DNA of 64,000 bases from Wenyingzhuangia sp. (GTDB lineage: Bacteria > Bacteroidota > Bacteroidia > Flavobacteriales > Flavobacteriaceae), in assembly GCA_020628175.1 (NCBI GenBank), contig JAHDFK010000004.1:62001-126000 (forward strand). Direction: 5' to 3'. Within the stretch, counting starts at the first letter, position 1. Every line of letters starts with the position of its first letter. The notes beneath the pieces are model-generated. The model searched no databases. It was not told where the DNA came from and saw only the letters and a program-made list of their open reading frames with translations. A program made the position numbers and the translations under genes. This document shows positions 24,671-34,136 of the stretch, piece after piece.

Positions 24671-27460
24671 ATGAGTAACATACTAGATAAATTATCTCCT
24701 AAAGAACATATCATTATTAAAGGTGCTGGGTTGCATAATTTAAAAGATATTGATGTAGCTATTCCTAGAAATAAACTTGTTGTAATTACAGGCTTATCAG
24801 GTTCTGGAAAATCTAGTTTGGCTTTTGATACCTTGTATGCAGAAGGTCAGAGAAGATATGTCGAAAGTTTATCCTCTTATGCGCGTCAATTTTTAGGAAA
24901 ACTAAACAAACCTAAAGTAGATTATATCAAAGGAATTGCACCTGCAATTGCTATTGAACAAAAAGTAAACTCTTCTAACCCGCGTTCTACGGTAGGTACC
25001 ACAACAGAAATTTACGATTACTTAAAATTATTGTATGCTAGAATTGGGAAAACCATATCTCCAATTTCTGGAAATGTTGTTAAAAAAGAAACTGTTTCAG
25101 ATGTAATACAACATCTAAAAAGTTTAGACGAAAAAACAAAACTTTTATTATTAGCGCCCTACGATTTGGGAGATAGAAAACCTGAAAAAGCGTTTCAAAT
25201 ACTTGTACAACAAGGGTACGCAAGAATAAAAGTAGACGATATTACTTACAGAATTGAAGAAGTAATTACAACTGATATACAACCTAGCACAAAATTACAG
25301 TTAGTAATTGATAGAATTGTGGTTAAAAATGATGAGGACTATTACAACAGATTGGCCGACTCTATACAAACTGCTTTTTACGAAGGAAAAGGAATATGTG
25401 CTTTAGAAAATTTAAATACAAAAACTACTCGAGAATTTAGCAATAAATTTGAACTTGATGGAATGAGCTTTTACGAGCCTAATACCCATTTTTTTAGTTT
25501 TAACAACCCTTATGGAGCTTGTCCTACTTGCGAGGGTTATGGTAATGTAATTGGTATTGATGAGGAATTGGTTATACCCAACACTGCTCTTTCTATTTAT
25601 GAAGGTTGTATTGCCCCTTGGAAAAGTGAAAGCAGTGCTGCTTATCAAAACCAATTGATCAATCAAGCTTTCGAATACGATATTCCAATTCATAAACCTT
25701 GGTTTGAACTAACACAAGCACAAAAAGACTTAGTTTGGAATGGTACCAAAACATTTGATGGACTACATACTTTCTTTAAATACCTTGAAGAAAAAAGTTA
25801 TAAAATTCAATTTCGTGTCATGTTATCACGCTACCGTGGTAAAACAAAATGTAACACCTGTAAAGGCGCTCGTTTACGTCCGGAAACAAACAATGTTTTT
25901 GTAGGTACAAAAACAATTAACGAGCTCATTAATTTACCCATTGATGAACTTACAGTGTACATGAAAAATTTGGAACTTGATATATATGACGCATCTATAG
26001 CCAAAAGACTGTTGGTAGAAATAAACAATAGAGTGCAATTTTTAAACAATGTTGGTTTAGGATATTTAACATTAAATAGAGCTTCTAACACTTTATCGGG
26101 TGGAGAGAGCCAGCGTATCAACCTAGCCACTTCTTTAGGGAGTAGCTTAGTAGGTTCTATGTATATTTTAGACGAACCTAGTATTGGTTTACACCCTAAA
26201 GACAGCTTAAAATTAATTGAGGTTTTAAAACAACTCCGCAACTTAGGAAATACGGTAATTGTTGTAGAACACGATGAAGATATTATGAAACAAGCCGATT
26301 ATATTATAGATATTGGCCCTAATGCAGGTGTATTTGGTGGAGAGCTTGTTGCTGAAGGAACTTACCAGCAAATTTTAACAGCACACACACACACAGCAAA
26401 CTATTTGAATGGTACTGATACGATTGAAGTTCCTAAAAAACGTAGAACATCTAAAAAAACAATAAATATTGTTGGGGCGAGAGAAAACAATTTAAAAAAT
26501 ATTGACGTGCAAATACCCTTAAACTCTTTATCTGTAATTACAGGAGTTTCAGGTAGTGGTAAAAGTACATTGGTAAAAAATATTGTGTACCCTACTCTAC
26601 AAAAACATCTATTTGGACAAGGTTCTAAAATTGGAGAAGTTACTAAAGTTGATGGTGATTTGGATACACTTAAAAATGTAGAATTTATAGATCAAAACCC
26701 TATTGGTAAATCTTCTCGATCGAATCCTGTGACTTACATAAAAGCATACGACGACATACGAGCTGTATTTGCTAACGAAAACTTGGCTAAAATGAGAAAC
26801 TACCAACCCAAACATTTCTCTTTTAATGTAGACGGTGGTAGATGTGAAACTTGTAAAGGAGAAGGTGAAGTTACCATAGAAATGCAATTTATGGCAGATG
26901 TGCACTTGCCTTGTGAAACTTGCCAAGGGAAACGTTTTCAGAAAGAAGTTTTAGAAGTAAAATTCCACAATAAAAACATTAGCGAAGTTTTAAATTTATC
27001 TATCGATGAAGCTTTGCAATTCTTTACAGAAACCAAACAAACCAAAATTTGTAAAAAACTGCAACCTTTACAAGATGTTGGTTTGGGCTATGTTGCCCTT
27101 GGGCAATCTTCTTCTACCTTATCTGGTGGAGAAGCGCAACGAATTAAACTAGCTTCGTTTTTAGTAAAAGGAACACGTCAAGATGCTACCTTATTTATTT
27201 TTGATGAACCCACAACAGGATTGCATTTTCATGACATTAAAAAACTATTAAAATCGATGAATGCGCTTATCGAAAACGGCCACTCTTTAATTGTAATTGA
27301 ACATAATATAGATTTTATAAAATGTGCAGACTATATTATTGATATTGGTAAAGAAGGGGGTAAAAAAGGAGGTGATGTTTTGTTTGCTGGTACACCCGAA
27401 GAACTTGTAAAAAATACAACATCGTATACGGCAGCATTTTTAAAAGAAAAATTAGCCTAA
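24671..27460 (+). CDS. uvrA: Excinuclease ABC subunit A
   Basis: A 929-residue DNA-damage sensor of nucleotide excision repair. There are two ABC ATPase cassettes: Walker A ITGLSGSGKSSLAFDT (about residues 38-53) and ITGVSGSGKST (about 622-632), with signatures TLSGGESQRINLA and TLSGGEAQRIKLA. Zinc-finger cysteines are present in CPTCEGYG and CNTCKGAR in the first half and in CETCKGEGE and CETCQGKRF in the second. The length is family-typical and the fold intact. UvrA loads UvrB (encoded at 30856-32844) on lesions. The last base of the stop codon is the first base of the next gene's ATG. Confidence 0.98.
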   Translation: MSNILDKLSPKEHIIIKGAGLHNLKDIDVAIPRNKLVVITGLSGSGKSSLAFDTLYAEGQRRYVESLSSYARQFLGKLNKPKVDYIKGIAPAIAIEQKVNSSNPRSTVGTTTEIYDYLKLLYARIGKTISPISGNVVKKETVSDVIQHLKSLDEKTKLLLLAPYDLGDRKPEKAFQILVQQGYARIKVDDITYRIEEVITTDIQPSTKLQLVIDRIVVKNDEDYYNRLADSIQTAFYEGKGICALENLNTKTTREFSNKFELDGMSFYEPNTHFFSFNNPYGACPTCEGYGNVIGIDEELVIPNTALSIYEGCIAPWKSESSAAYQNQLINQAFEYDIPIHKPWFELTQAQKDLVWNGTKTFDGLHTFFKYLEEKSYKIQFRVMLSRYRGKTKCNTCKGARLRPETNNVFVGTKTINELINLPIDELTVYMKNLELDIYDASIAKRLLVEINNRVQFLNNVGLGYLTLNRASNTLSGGESQRINLATSLGSSLVGSMYILDEPSIGLHPKDSLKLIEVLKQLRNLGNTVIVVEHDEDIMKQADYIIDIGPNAGVFGGELVAEGTYQQILTAHTHTANYLNGTDTIEVPKKRRTSKKTINIVGARENNLKNIDVQIPLNSLSVITGVSGSGKSTLVKNIVYPTLQKHLFGQGSKIGEVTKVDGDLDTLKNVEFIDQNPIGKSSRSNPVTYIKAYDDIRAVFANENLAKMRNYQPKHFSFNVDGGRCETCKGEGEVTIEMQFMADVHLPCETCQGKRFQKEVLEVKFHNKNISEVLNLSIDEALQFFTETKQTKICKKLQPLQDVGLGYVALGQSSSTLSGGEAQRIKLASFLVKGTRQDATLFIFDEPTTGLHFHDIKKLLKSMNALIENGHSLIVIEHNIDFIKCADYIIDIGKEGGKKGGDVLFAGTPEELVKNTTSYTAAFLKEKLA

Positions 27461-27828
27461 TGGAAGCAAAACAAGAAATACGCCCTGTAATTCCAAACGC
27501 AAAAATAAATGCAAGTATATCTGAGGCTGAACTTTTTCAGAACACAGTAGTACGCCCTATAATTAAGCTACAACATTCTTTAATTATACTATTATTTAAC
27601 AACTATTTAGAGCATTCTAAGTTTAATTTAAATAGATTAGAGCTAACTAAGAAAAATGAATTTATAAGAACTGCTATTACTAAAAACACTAATCTAAAAA
27701 ATCAATATATTGGCTTAATTACTGGATTGTTTACCGAAACAGAATTCCAAAAATATCTTGAAAATGCTACAGAACACAACAGACGAATTGTACAAATGAT
27801 TGTACAGCGATTACAAAACACTTTGTAA
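27460..27828 (+). CDS. Hypothetical protein coupled to uvrA
   Basis: A 122-residue soluble protein that starts at the A shared with the uvrA stop codon (TAATG arrangement), so it is very likely translated from the uvrA message. It is predicted to be mainly helical: polar N-terminus, a hydrophobic helix PIIKLQHSLIILLFNNYLEHS, and a C-terminal helix with NRRIVQMIVQRL. No catalytic motif is visible. I do not recognise a family with certainty. A perfect bidirectional terminator follows. Confidence 0.65.
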   Translation: MEAKQEIRPVIPNAKINASISEAELFQNTVVRPIIKLQHSLIILLFNNYLEHSKFNLNRLELTKKNEFIRTAITKNTNLKNQYIGLITGLFTETEFQKYLENATEHNRRIVQMIVQRLQNTL

Positions 27829-27854
27829 CTCTAGCTACAAAAACAGTTACCATC

Positions 27855-27890
27855 AAAAAATCCCATTTGAATTCTCAAATGGGATTTTTT
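27855..27890. terminator. Bidirectional terminator between uvrA unit and ABC-F gene
   Basis: A 16-bp perfect stem: A6TCCCATTTGA with TCAAATGGGAT6 and a 4-base loop (ATTC). A and T tracts on both sides fit termination in both directions. Confidence 0.9.
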
Positions 27891-27910
27891 CTACGATATA
27901 GCTAAGTATA

Positions 27911-29530
27911 TTAATTATACATTTTAGCTCTTAATTCTTTTACTTTAGGATCTTCTAAATACTCATCAAAAGTTGCATACTTATCAATAACTCCTTTTGG
28001 TGTAATTTCAATAATTCTATTGGCAACTGTTTGTGCAAACTCATGATCGTGTGTAGAAAACAACACAGTACCTTTAAAGTTTTTTAACGAGTTGTTTAAA
28101 GCCTGAATCGACTCTAAGTCTAAGTGATTTGTAGGTTCGTCTAACACCAATACGTTGGCTCTTGTCATCATCATTCTAGACAACATACAACGTACTTTTT
28201 CTCCCCCAGATAATACATTACATTTTTTTAATGCTTCTTCTCCACTAAAAATCATCTTTCCTAAGAAACCTCTCAAGTGCACCTCTTCTCTTTCTTCTTC
28301 CGTTTTCGCATACTGACGTAACCAATCTACCAAATCTAATTTTTCATCAACAAAAAACTCTGAATTGTCAGAAGGTAAATACGATTGGTTTGTTGTAACT
28401 CCCCACTTATACTCTCCAGTTTCTGCAGACTCATTACCCATTATAGTTTGGTAAAAAGAAGTAACCGCTTTAGAGTTTTTAGAAACTACCAAAACTTTAT
28501 CTCCTTTCGATAAGTTGATATCAATATCTTTAAACAAAGTTTCACCTTCAAATGTTTTTGATAGATTCTCTATATTCAAAATCTGATCTCCAGCTTCTCT
28601 ATCTCTTTCAAAAATAATAGCAGGATACCTTCTGCTCGAAGGCTGAATTTCATCTACATTTAATTTATCAATCATTTTTTTACGAGACGTAGCCTGTTTA
28701 GACTTGGCCATGTTTGCAGAAAAACGACGGATAAACTCTTCTAATTCTTTCTTTTTATCTTCTGCCTTTTTATTAGCCTGTTGACGTTGCTTCGCTGCTA
28801 ATTGAGAAGATTCATACCAAAATGTATAGTTTCCAGAAAAATGGTTGATTTTTCCAAAATCAATATCAGAAATATGTGTACATACAGAATCTAAAAAGTG
28901 ACGGTCATGCGATACTACAATGACAGTATTTTCATAATTTGCTAAAAAGTTTTCTAACCACGATATGGTTTCAAAATCCAAGTCGTTGGTAGGCTCATCC
29001 ATAATTAAAACATCAGGATTTCCAAACAAACATTGTGCTAACAACACACGTACTTTTGTCTGTCCTTCTAAGTCGGCTAATAAAGTATAATGCAAATCAT
29101 CTTTAATTCCTAAGTTCGATAACATAGTAGCTGCTGCCGCATCGGCATTCCAACCATCCATTTCTTCAAACTTTACCTGTAACTCTCCTATTTTCTCTGC
29201 ATTTTCATCAGAATAATCAGCATACAAAGCATCTATTTCAGATTTGATTTTATACAAATCTTTATTCCCCATTAAAACAGCTTCTAATACGGTATACTCA
29301 TCAAACTCATAATGGTTTTGAGTTAATACAGACATACGCTTACCTGGATCTAAACTTACATGACCAGAAGTGGGTTCCATTTTACCAGATAAGATCTTTA
29401 AAAATGTAGATTTTCCTGCTCCGTTGGCACCAATAATACCGTAGCAATTTCCTTGGGTAAATTTTGTATTTACTTCATCAAATAAAACTCTTTTTCCGAA
29501 TTGTACTGATAAGTTTGAAACTGTTAACAT
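27911..29530 (-). CDS. ABC-F family ATPase, YbiT-like, with altered second ATP site
   Basis: A 539-residue protein with two ABC cassettes, no membrane segment and a charged linker (about 240-310), as in ABC-F ribosome factors. Cassette 1 has an intact Walker A (IIGANGAGKST) and Walker B (VLIMDEPTNDLD) but a weak signature, DLEGQTKVR. Cassette 2 has a good signature (NVLSGGEKVR) and Walker B (VLVLDEPTNHLD). Its Walker A position, however, reads SKNSKAVTS, lacking the glycines and lysine. The order and motifs resemble E. coli YbiT, which acts on ribosomes. The paired oddities may be lineage-typical. A TATTTTTG box lies 24 bp upstream. Confidence 0.88.
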   Translation of the reverse strand: MLTVSNLSVQFGKRVLFDEVNTKFTQGNCYGIIGANGAGKSTFLKILSGKMEPTSGHVSLDPGKRMSVLTQNHYEFDEYTVLEAVLMGNKDLYKIKSEIDALYADYSDENAEKIGELQVKFEEMDGWNADAAAATMLSNLGIKDDLHYTLLADLEGQTKVRVLLAQCLFGNPDVLIMDEPTNDLDFETISWLENFLANYENTVIVVSHDRHFLDSVCTHISDIDFGKINHFSGNYTFWYESSQLAAKQRQQANKKAEDKKKELEEFIRRFSANMAKSKQATSRKKMIDKLNVDEIQPSSRRYPAIIFERDREAGDQILNIENLSKTFEGETLFKDIDINLSKGDKVLVVSKNSKAVTSFYQTIMGNESAETGEYKWGVTTNQSYLPSDNSEFFVDEKLDLVDWLRQYAKTEEEREEVHLRGFLGKMIFSGEEALKKCNVLSGGEKVRCMLSRMMMTRANVLVLDEPTNHLDLESIQALNNSLKNFKGTVLFSTHDHEFAQTVANRIIEITPKGVIDKYATFDEYLEDPKVKELRAKMYN

Positions 29531-29553
29531 GATTCTTACTTTAAAATTTTGTG

Positions 29554-29561
29554 CAAAAATA
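29554..29561 (-). promoter_or_regulatory. -7 promoter element of the ABC-F gene
   Basis: Minus-strand TATTTTTG matches TAnnTTTG, 23 bp before the ATG at 29530. The -33 element is not evident. Confidence 0.5.
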
Positions 29562-29610
29562 CAAAATCAGTAGTATTTAAGTAACTTTAGACTAGGTTTA
29601 TATTCATAAA

Positions 29611-29637
29611 AAAAGCGATAAAAATATTATCGCTTTT
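29611..29637. terminator. Terminator of the fasciclin-domain gene
   Basis: An 11-bp perfect stem AAAAGCGATAA/TTATCGCTTTT with an AAATA loop. Read on the minus strand it ends in a T7 tract. Confidence 0.7.
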
Positions 29638-29683
29638 AAAAAATCACTAAAACTAAAATTATGCTATACTTTACTTCTAAAGT

Positions 29684-30667
29684 CTAGTTTTCTGGTAACA
29701 AAACACCATCTATAGCATGTACAATACCATTTATAGCTTGTATATCATTTAATACAAATTTCACAGCCTCTGTATTTCCATTTCCTTTTATAGATGTTGC
29801 CGAACTAATTGCAATAGTTTGGGTTTGTTCTGTTTCAGGTGTTGTAGCTCCTAAGCTTGGTAAATCACTCGCTTCTGCGTTTGCCCCACCAATTACATGG
29901 TATGTTAACACAGTTGTTAATGCGTCACCCTCTGGTACAGCTGCCAATTTTGTAAAAGCATCGTCTAAAGGTGCAAAAACCGTTGCAGGATTCAATCCAT
30001 CTACCGTGGCTACTAAATTTTGTTTCACTAACAATTCTGTTAATTTAGACAAACGCTTGTCTGCAATAGCAAATGTTGAAATTTTAGGTAAATCAATTAC
30101 TTTGTCTACAGCATGTACAATACCATTATTAGCATCAAAAGCATCTGCTGCGGTAACCGTTACATCTCCATTAATCTTAACCTTATCGCTTTCAACAGCA
30201 TAGAATGTTGATAAATTGGTCGCTTTTTTTGCTACATTCTCTGGCCCCACAGCTGCATTTTTCACATATCCTGGAGCAGAATCTATTACTGCAGCAGCTT
30301 TTAACTCTGACCCTACAATTACGTGATTCAATAAAATATTTTTTACCAAAGCTATTTCTTCATCCGTATCTATATCTGCCAAACCATTTGTAAATCCTTT
30401 TGCACTTAAAAAAGCAGAAAAAGCAGCGTTATTAGGAGCAAAAACAGTTAATGTATTACTTTCATCATTTACAACACTCATCAAGTCGGTAGCTTTTAAA
30501 GCAGCTGCTAAAGAAGAATAATCTGCTGTGGTAGTTACAAACTCACCTATAGAAAGTTCAACAACTTTATTAACTTTATCTTTTACATCATCATCACTAC
30601 AACTCACAAAAGAGTGTGATAAAAATAAGGCACCTACAATAAATAAAGATTTGCTAATTGTTTTCAT
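29684..30667 (-). CDS. Fasciclin-domain lipoprotein
   Basis: A 327-residue protein from the ATG at 30667; an upstream in-frame ATG at 30694 would put nine residues before the signal sequence and is less likely. The signal ends FVSC, followed by Ser and Asp residues (SCSDDDVKDK), as in Bacteroidetes lipoproteins. Two fasciclin domains follow at about residues 40-190 and 190-327, each with the AFAPNNAAF or VFAPLDDAF phrase and the closing GIVHAVDKVI or GIVHAIDGVL. Fasciclin domains mediate weak adhesion to cells or matrices. Acidic residues after the lipid Cys may favour outer-membrane export to the surface. Monocistronic. Confidence 0.9.
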   Translation of the reverse strand: MKTISKSLFIVGALFLSHSFVSCSDDDVKDKVNKVVELSIGEFVTTTADYSSLAAALKATDLMSVVNDESNTLTVFAPNNAAFSAFLSAKGFTNGLADIDTDEEIALVKNILLNHVIVGSELKAAAVIDSAPGYVKNAAVGPENVAKKATNLSTFYAVESDKVKINGDVTVTAADAFDANNGIVHAVDKVIDLPKISTFAIADKRLSKLTELLVKQNLVATVDGLNPATVFAPLDDAFTKLAAVPEGDALTTVLTYHVIGGANAEASDLPSLGATTPETEQTQTIAISSATSIKGNGNTEAVKFVLNDIQAINGIVHAIDGVLLPEN

Positions 30668-30734
30668 AATCGTGTATTTAAATATTAATAACACTTAAAA
30701 CTACTCATTATCAGACACCTAATAAATGTATATA

Positions 30735-30742
30735 CAAATATA
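30735..30742 (-). promoter_or_regulatory. -7 promoter element of the fasciclin-domain gene
   Basis: Minus-strand TATATTTG, a full match to TAnnTTTG. It would give a leader of about 60 bases before the ATG at 30667. Confidence 0.5.
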
Positions 30743-30843
30743 ACCGTTGTTTATAATTTATGAAAACAACAACAAAAAGAAGTTCTTATTATTTATTTTC
30801 ATAAATTTTCTTAAAGAGAAAAATCACTTCCAAAATGTATGCT

Positions 30844-30851
30844 TAAGTTTG
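30844..30851 (+). promoter_or_regulatory. Possible -7 element just before uvrB
   Basis: TAAGTTTG matches TAnnTTTG but ends only 4 bp before the uvrB ATG, so a transcript from it would be nearly leaderless. It may equally be chance. Confidence 0.3.
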
Positions 30852-30855
30852 TATT

Positions 30856-32844
30856 ATGGATTTTAAAGTCGTTTCAAAATATCAACCTACCGGAGATCAG
30901 CCCAACGCTATTAAAGAATTATCACAAGGTATTTTTAATGGAGATAAGTACCAAACACTATTAGGTGTTACAGGTTCTGGTAAAACTTTTACCGTTGCCA
31001 ATGTAATACAAGAGGTTAAAAAACCTACTTTGGTATTGGCTCATAACAAAACCTTAGCTGCACAGCTTTATTCTGAGTTTAAAAATTTCTTCCCTGAAAA
31101 CTCGGTAGAATATTTTGTTTCGTACTACGATTATTATCAACCAGAAGCCTACATACCCACAACAGGAGTTTATATAGAAAAAGATTTATCTATTAACGAA
31201 GAAATAGAACGCTTGCGTTTGAGTACCACCTCTGCCCTTTTATCGGGTAGAAAAGATGTTTTAGTGGTTGCTTCGGTGTCATGTCTGTACGGTGTTGGTA
31301 ATCCAGAAGAGTTTAAAAGTAATGTTATCCACATTCAGGTAGATCAAGCCATTAGTCGTACCAAATTTCTACATCAGTTAGTACAAAGTTTGTATGCCCG
31401 TACCGAAGAAGAAATGAAAAGTGGAAACTTTAAAGTAAAAGGAGACACTATTACTATTTTTCCATCGTACGGAGAATACGCTTACAGGGTACATTTTTTT
31501 GGAGATGAAATTGAAGAAATAGAATCGTACGATTTAGAAAACAAACAAGTTATAGAACGTTTCGAAGCTTTAGACATTTACCCCGCAAACCTGTTTGTAA
31601 CCTCGCCAGACACCTTACAAAGTGCCATTCATCAAATACAAGACGATTTGATGAAACAATACGATTACTTTAATGAAATTGGTAAAAATTTAGAGGCAAA
31701 ACGCTTAAAAGAACGTACAGAATTCGACTTAGAAATGATTCGTGAATTAGGATATTGTAGCGGAATCGAAAATTATTCTCGTTATTTAGATGGACGAGAA
31801 CCTGGTACAAGACCTTATTGTTTGTTAGATTACTTCCCAGACGATTATTTAATGGTGATTGATGAAAGCCACGTAACCGTACCGCAAACACATGCCATGT
31901 ATGGAGGCGATAGATCTAGAAAAGAAAATTTGGTAGAATTCGGTTTTCGTCTTCCCGCAGCCATGGACAACCGTCCGTTAAAATTCGAAGAGTTCGAGGC
32001 CATTCAAAACCAAGTTATCTATGTAACCGCTACCCCTGCCGATTATGAGTTAGAAAAAACAGGAGGTGTTGTAACCGAGCAAGTAATACGTCCTACAGGT
32101 CTTTTAGACCCAATTATAGAGGTACGTCCAAGTAAAAATCAAATAGACGATTTGATAGAAGAAATACAAAAACGTATTGAAGTAGACGAACGTATTTTGG
32201 TTACCACCCTTACCAAACGTATGGCAGAAGAATTGGCAAAATACCTAACGCGAATTCAAATTCGTTGTCGTTACGTACACTCCGATGTAGATACGCTAGA
32301 GCGTGTAGAAATCATGCAAGATTTACGTAAAGGCCTCTTCGATGTACTTATAGGTGTTAATCTATTGCGTGAAGGTTTAGATTTGCCCGAAGTATCTTTA
32401 GTTGCCATTATAGATGCCGATAAAGAAGGTTTCTTACGCTCCCACCGTTCCATTACCCAAACCGTAGGTAGAGCCGCTCGTAACGTAAACGGTATGGCCA
32501 TTATGTATGGCGATAAAATTACCAAAAGCATGCAATTAACCATAGACGAAACGGCGCGTAGACGTGAAAAACAAATTGCTTATAACGAAGCTAACGGAAT
32601 TACACCAACACAAATTAAAAAAGATTTCGGAAACAATTTAACAGACAATTCAGGAACCAACTACGAAGAAATTCAACAAAACTTAGCAGCGGAAGAAGAC
32701 ATTGAATATCTATCAAAATCAGCTATAGAAGATAGAATAAGAACCAAACAGAAGGCAATGGAAAAAGCTGCCAAAGAGTTAGATTTTATTGTGGCTGCCA
32801 AATTTAGAGATGAAATTAAATTGTTAAAAAACAAGCTTTCTTAA
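30856..32844 (+). CDS. uvrB: Excinuclease ABC subunit B
   Basis: A 662-residue helicase-like subunit of nucleotide excision repair that verifies damage and recruits UvrC. Walker A is GVTGSGKTFTVANV (about residues 38-51). The strand-separating beta-hairpin is in YYQPEAYIPTTGVYIEKD, motif II is DESHVT, and the C-terminal helicase core carries VGVNLLREGLDLPEV and QTVGRAARN. The UVR domain (IRTKQKAMEKAAKELDF) that binds UvrA or UvrC ends the protein. Length is normal. uvrA lies about 3.4 kb away on the same strand in a separate unit. A palindromic repeat follows immediately. Confidence 0.98.
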   Translation: MDFKVVSKYQPTGDQPNAIKELSQGIFNGDKYQTLLGVTGSGKTFTVANVIQEVKKPTLVLAHNKTLAAQLYSEFKNFFPENSVEYFVSYYDYYQPEAYIPTTGVYIEKDLSINEEIERLRLSTTSALLSGRKDVLVVASVSCLYGVGNPEEFKSNVIHIQVDQAISRTKFLHQLVQSLYARTEEEMKSGNFKVKGDTITIFPSYGEYAYRVHFFGDEIEEIESYDLENKQVIERFEALDIYPANLFVTSPDTLQSAIHQIQDDLMKQYDYFNEIGKNLEAKRLKERTEFDLEMIRELGYCSGIENYSRYLDGREPGTRPYCLLDYFPDDYLMVIDESHVTVPQTHAMYGGDRSRKENLVEFGFRLPAAMDNRPLKFEEFEAIQNQVIYVTATPADYELEKTGGVVTEQVIRPTGLLDPIIEVRPSKNQIDDLIEEIQKRIEVDERILVTTLTKRMAEELAKYLTRIQIRCRYVHSDVDTLERVEIMQDLRKGLFDVLIGVNLLREGLDLPEVSLVAIIDADKEGFLRSHRSITQTVGRAARNVNGMAIMYGDKITKSMQLTIDETARRREKQIAYNEANGITPTQIKKDFGNNLTDNSGTNYEEIQQNLAAEEDIEYLSKSAIEDRIRTKQKAMEKAAKELDFIVAAKFRDEIKLLKNKLS

Positions 32845-32847
32845 TCC

Positions 32848-32931
32848 TTGGGCGTTCCCTAACGGTCGGGCTATACGCTCTATCTTTTGGTTTTATCAAA
32901 CACAAAAGGATGTCGCTGCTATCCTTAACGC
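32848..32931. repeat. GC-richer palindromic (REP-like) element after uvrB
   Basis: An 84-bp stretch starting TTGGGCGTTCCCTAACGGTC and ending CTATCCTTAACGC. It is clearly richer in G and C than the surrounding DNA. It can fold: the outer GCGTT and AACGC pair, and the inner ATCTTTTG and CAAAAGGAT pair with one unpaired base around GTTTTATCAAACA. Similar palindromic units with GGGCGTT, GGTCGGGCT, CGCTCTATC and ATGCCGCTGCTATCC phrases are, in my memory, scattered after genes in many Flavobacteriaceae genomes. No second copy is in this window. It might also serve as a terminator of uvrB. Confidence 0.6.
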
Positions 32932-32985
32932 AAAAAAGTTGATAACTAATCTTAAAAACATTCACAATTTAACAGTAAAACTTGT

Positions 32986-32993
32986 TATTTTTG
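32986..32993 (+). promoter_or_regulatory. -7 promoter element of the DUF4494 gene
   Basis: TATTTTTG matches TAnnTTTG and lies 20 bp before the ATG at 33014, which also supports that start over an upstream one at 32939. Confidence 0.45.
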
Positions 32994-33013
32994 GTGCTCA
33001 AAATTTATTTATT

Positions 33014-33607
33014 ATGTGGTACGAAGTAAAAGTTAAATACAGTAAAATAGACGACAACGAGAAGATTAAAACCTTTAATCAACCCTATCTATTCGATGCC
33101 TTAACCTTTACAGAAGCAGAAGCGCGTGCCAACGAAGAAATGGGTAAATATTTATCAGAAGGATTTAAAATCACCAACATAAAGGTGGCTAATTTTTCTG
33201 AAATCTTTCCAAGCGAACACGGAGATCGTTGGTTTAAATGTAAAGTATCACTAGTTACTTTAGATGAAGACAAAGGCTTAGAACGTAGAACAAACACTTA
33301 CATTTTAGTACAAGCAAACGATGTAAAAGACGCTTACGAATATATTTTAGAGCAATTCTCAGACACCGTGTCAGACTTTTCAATTCCAAGTATTCAAGAA
33401 TCACCAATTATAGACATCTTCCCTTTCTTTGATGGGGACGAAGAACCACAAGAAACACCTACATCTCACCACGCTACAAGTGAAACAGCTTACACAGAAA
33501 GCTCTTTACAAGAAGATGAGAGTGAAATTTCTCACAAATCGCCAATAGACGATGCTGTATTAGAAGAAGATGAAATTAGTACTGACGAAGAATTAATAGA
33601 AGACTAA
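33014..33607 (+). CDS. DUF4494 family protein
   Basis: A 197-residue soluble protein starting MWYEVKVKYSKIDDNEKIKT, the opening of the DUF4494 family widespread in Bacteroidetes. The conserved body runs to about residue 135 with FTEAEARANEEM and the phrase DRWFKCKVSLVTLDEDKG. The last ~60 residues are a very acidic, low-complexity tail (many Glu, Ser and Thr). The frame is open upstream to 32939, but the family start and the TATTTTTG box fit 33014. The next gene begins with no gap after the stop. No function is established for the family. Confidence 0.78.
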   Translation: MWYEVKVKYSKIDDNEKIKTFNQPYLFDALTFTEAEARANEEMGKYLSEGFKITNIKVANFSEIFPSEHGDRWFKCKVSLVTLDEDKGLERRTNTYILVQANDVKDAYEYILEQFSDTVSDFSIPSIQESPIIDIFPFFDGDEEPQETPTSHHATSETAYTESSLQEDESEISHKSPIDDAVLEEDEISTDEELIED

Positions 33608-33985
33608 ATGCAAAATATTGCTTTTTTAATAGGGGGCCTTTTCGGATGTACCGCTATACTTTTAGGTGCATTTGGAAGCCATTTATTAAAAAAGAAATGG
33701 TCTAAAGATATTCTAGATACTTTTGAAATTGGAGTAAAATATCAAATGTACCATGCATTATTTTTAATTTTATTAGGAACCACATTACCATTTACCTCAT
33801 TATATAGCACATTAGCTATTCTATTTTGTGCTGTTGGTGTTCTTCTTTTTTCGGGTAGTATTTACGGTATTTGTATAAAAAAAAGTGCTAGTAAACCTGT
33901 AAAACTATTAGGACCGCTAACTCCTTTGGGAGGTTTATGTTTGTTAGCCTCTTGGATATGTTTTTTAGTAGCTGTTATACAATAA
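33608..33985 (+). CDS. DUF423 family small membrane protein
   Basis: A 125-residue protein with four hydrophobic helices (about residues 4-20, 47-64, 71-90 and 102-121) and the DUF423 opening ALLGAFGSHLLKKK-like (here ILLGAFGSHLLKKKW) followed by KYQMYHALFL, the conserved H-rich turn of the YgdD/YwdK type. The start ATG directly follows the stop of the DUF4494 gene, so they are co-transcribed. The role of DUF423 proteins in the inner membrane is not known. Confidence 0.88.
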   Translation: MQNIAFLIGGLFGCTAILLGAFGSHLLKKKWSKDILDTFEIGVKYQMYHALFLILLGTTLPFTSLYSTLAILFCAVGVLLFSGSIYGICIKKSASKPVKLLGPLTPLGGLCLLASWICFLVAVIQ

Positions 33986-34136
33986 CCCAACATTCAATTA
34001 CGGGTATAATATAACCTTATCTATTACACCATCACTTAACTTATTATATCAAAAAAAATCTCTTGAGCAAAAGGTATATTTTAGAGCATACTCTTTAAGA
34101 ATTTAATACTATTTTTATAGTAAATAATTATACTTA

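Noticed and set aside
30668..30694. Upstream start of the fasciclin gene
   Set aside because: It adds nine residues in front of a normal lipoprotein signal; 30667 gives the classical start.
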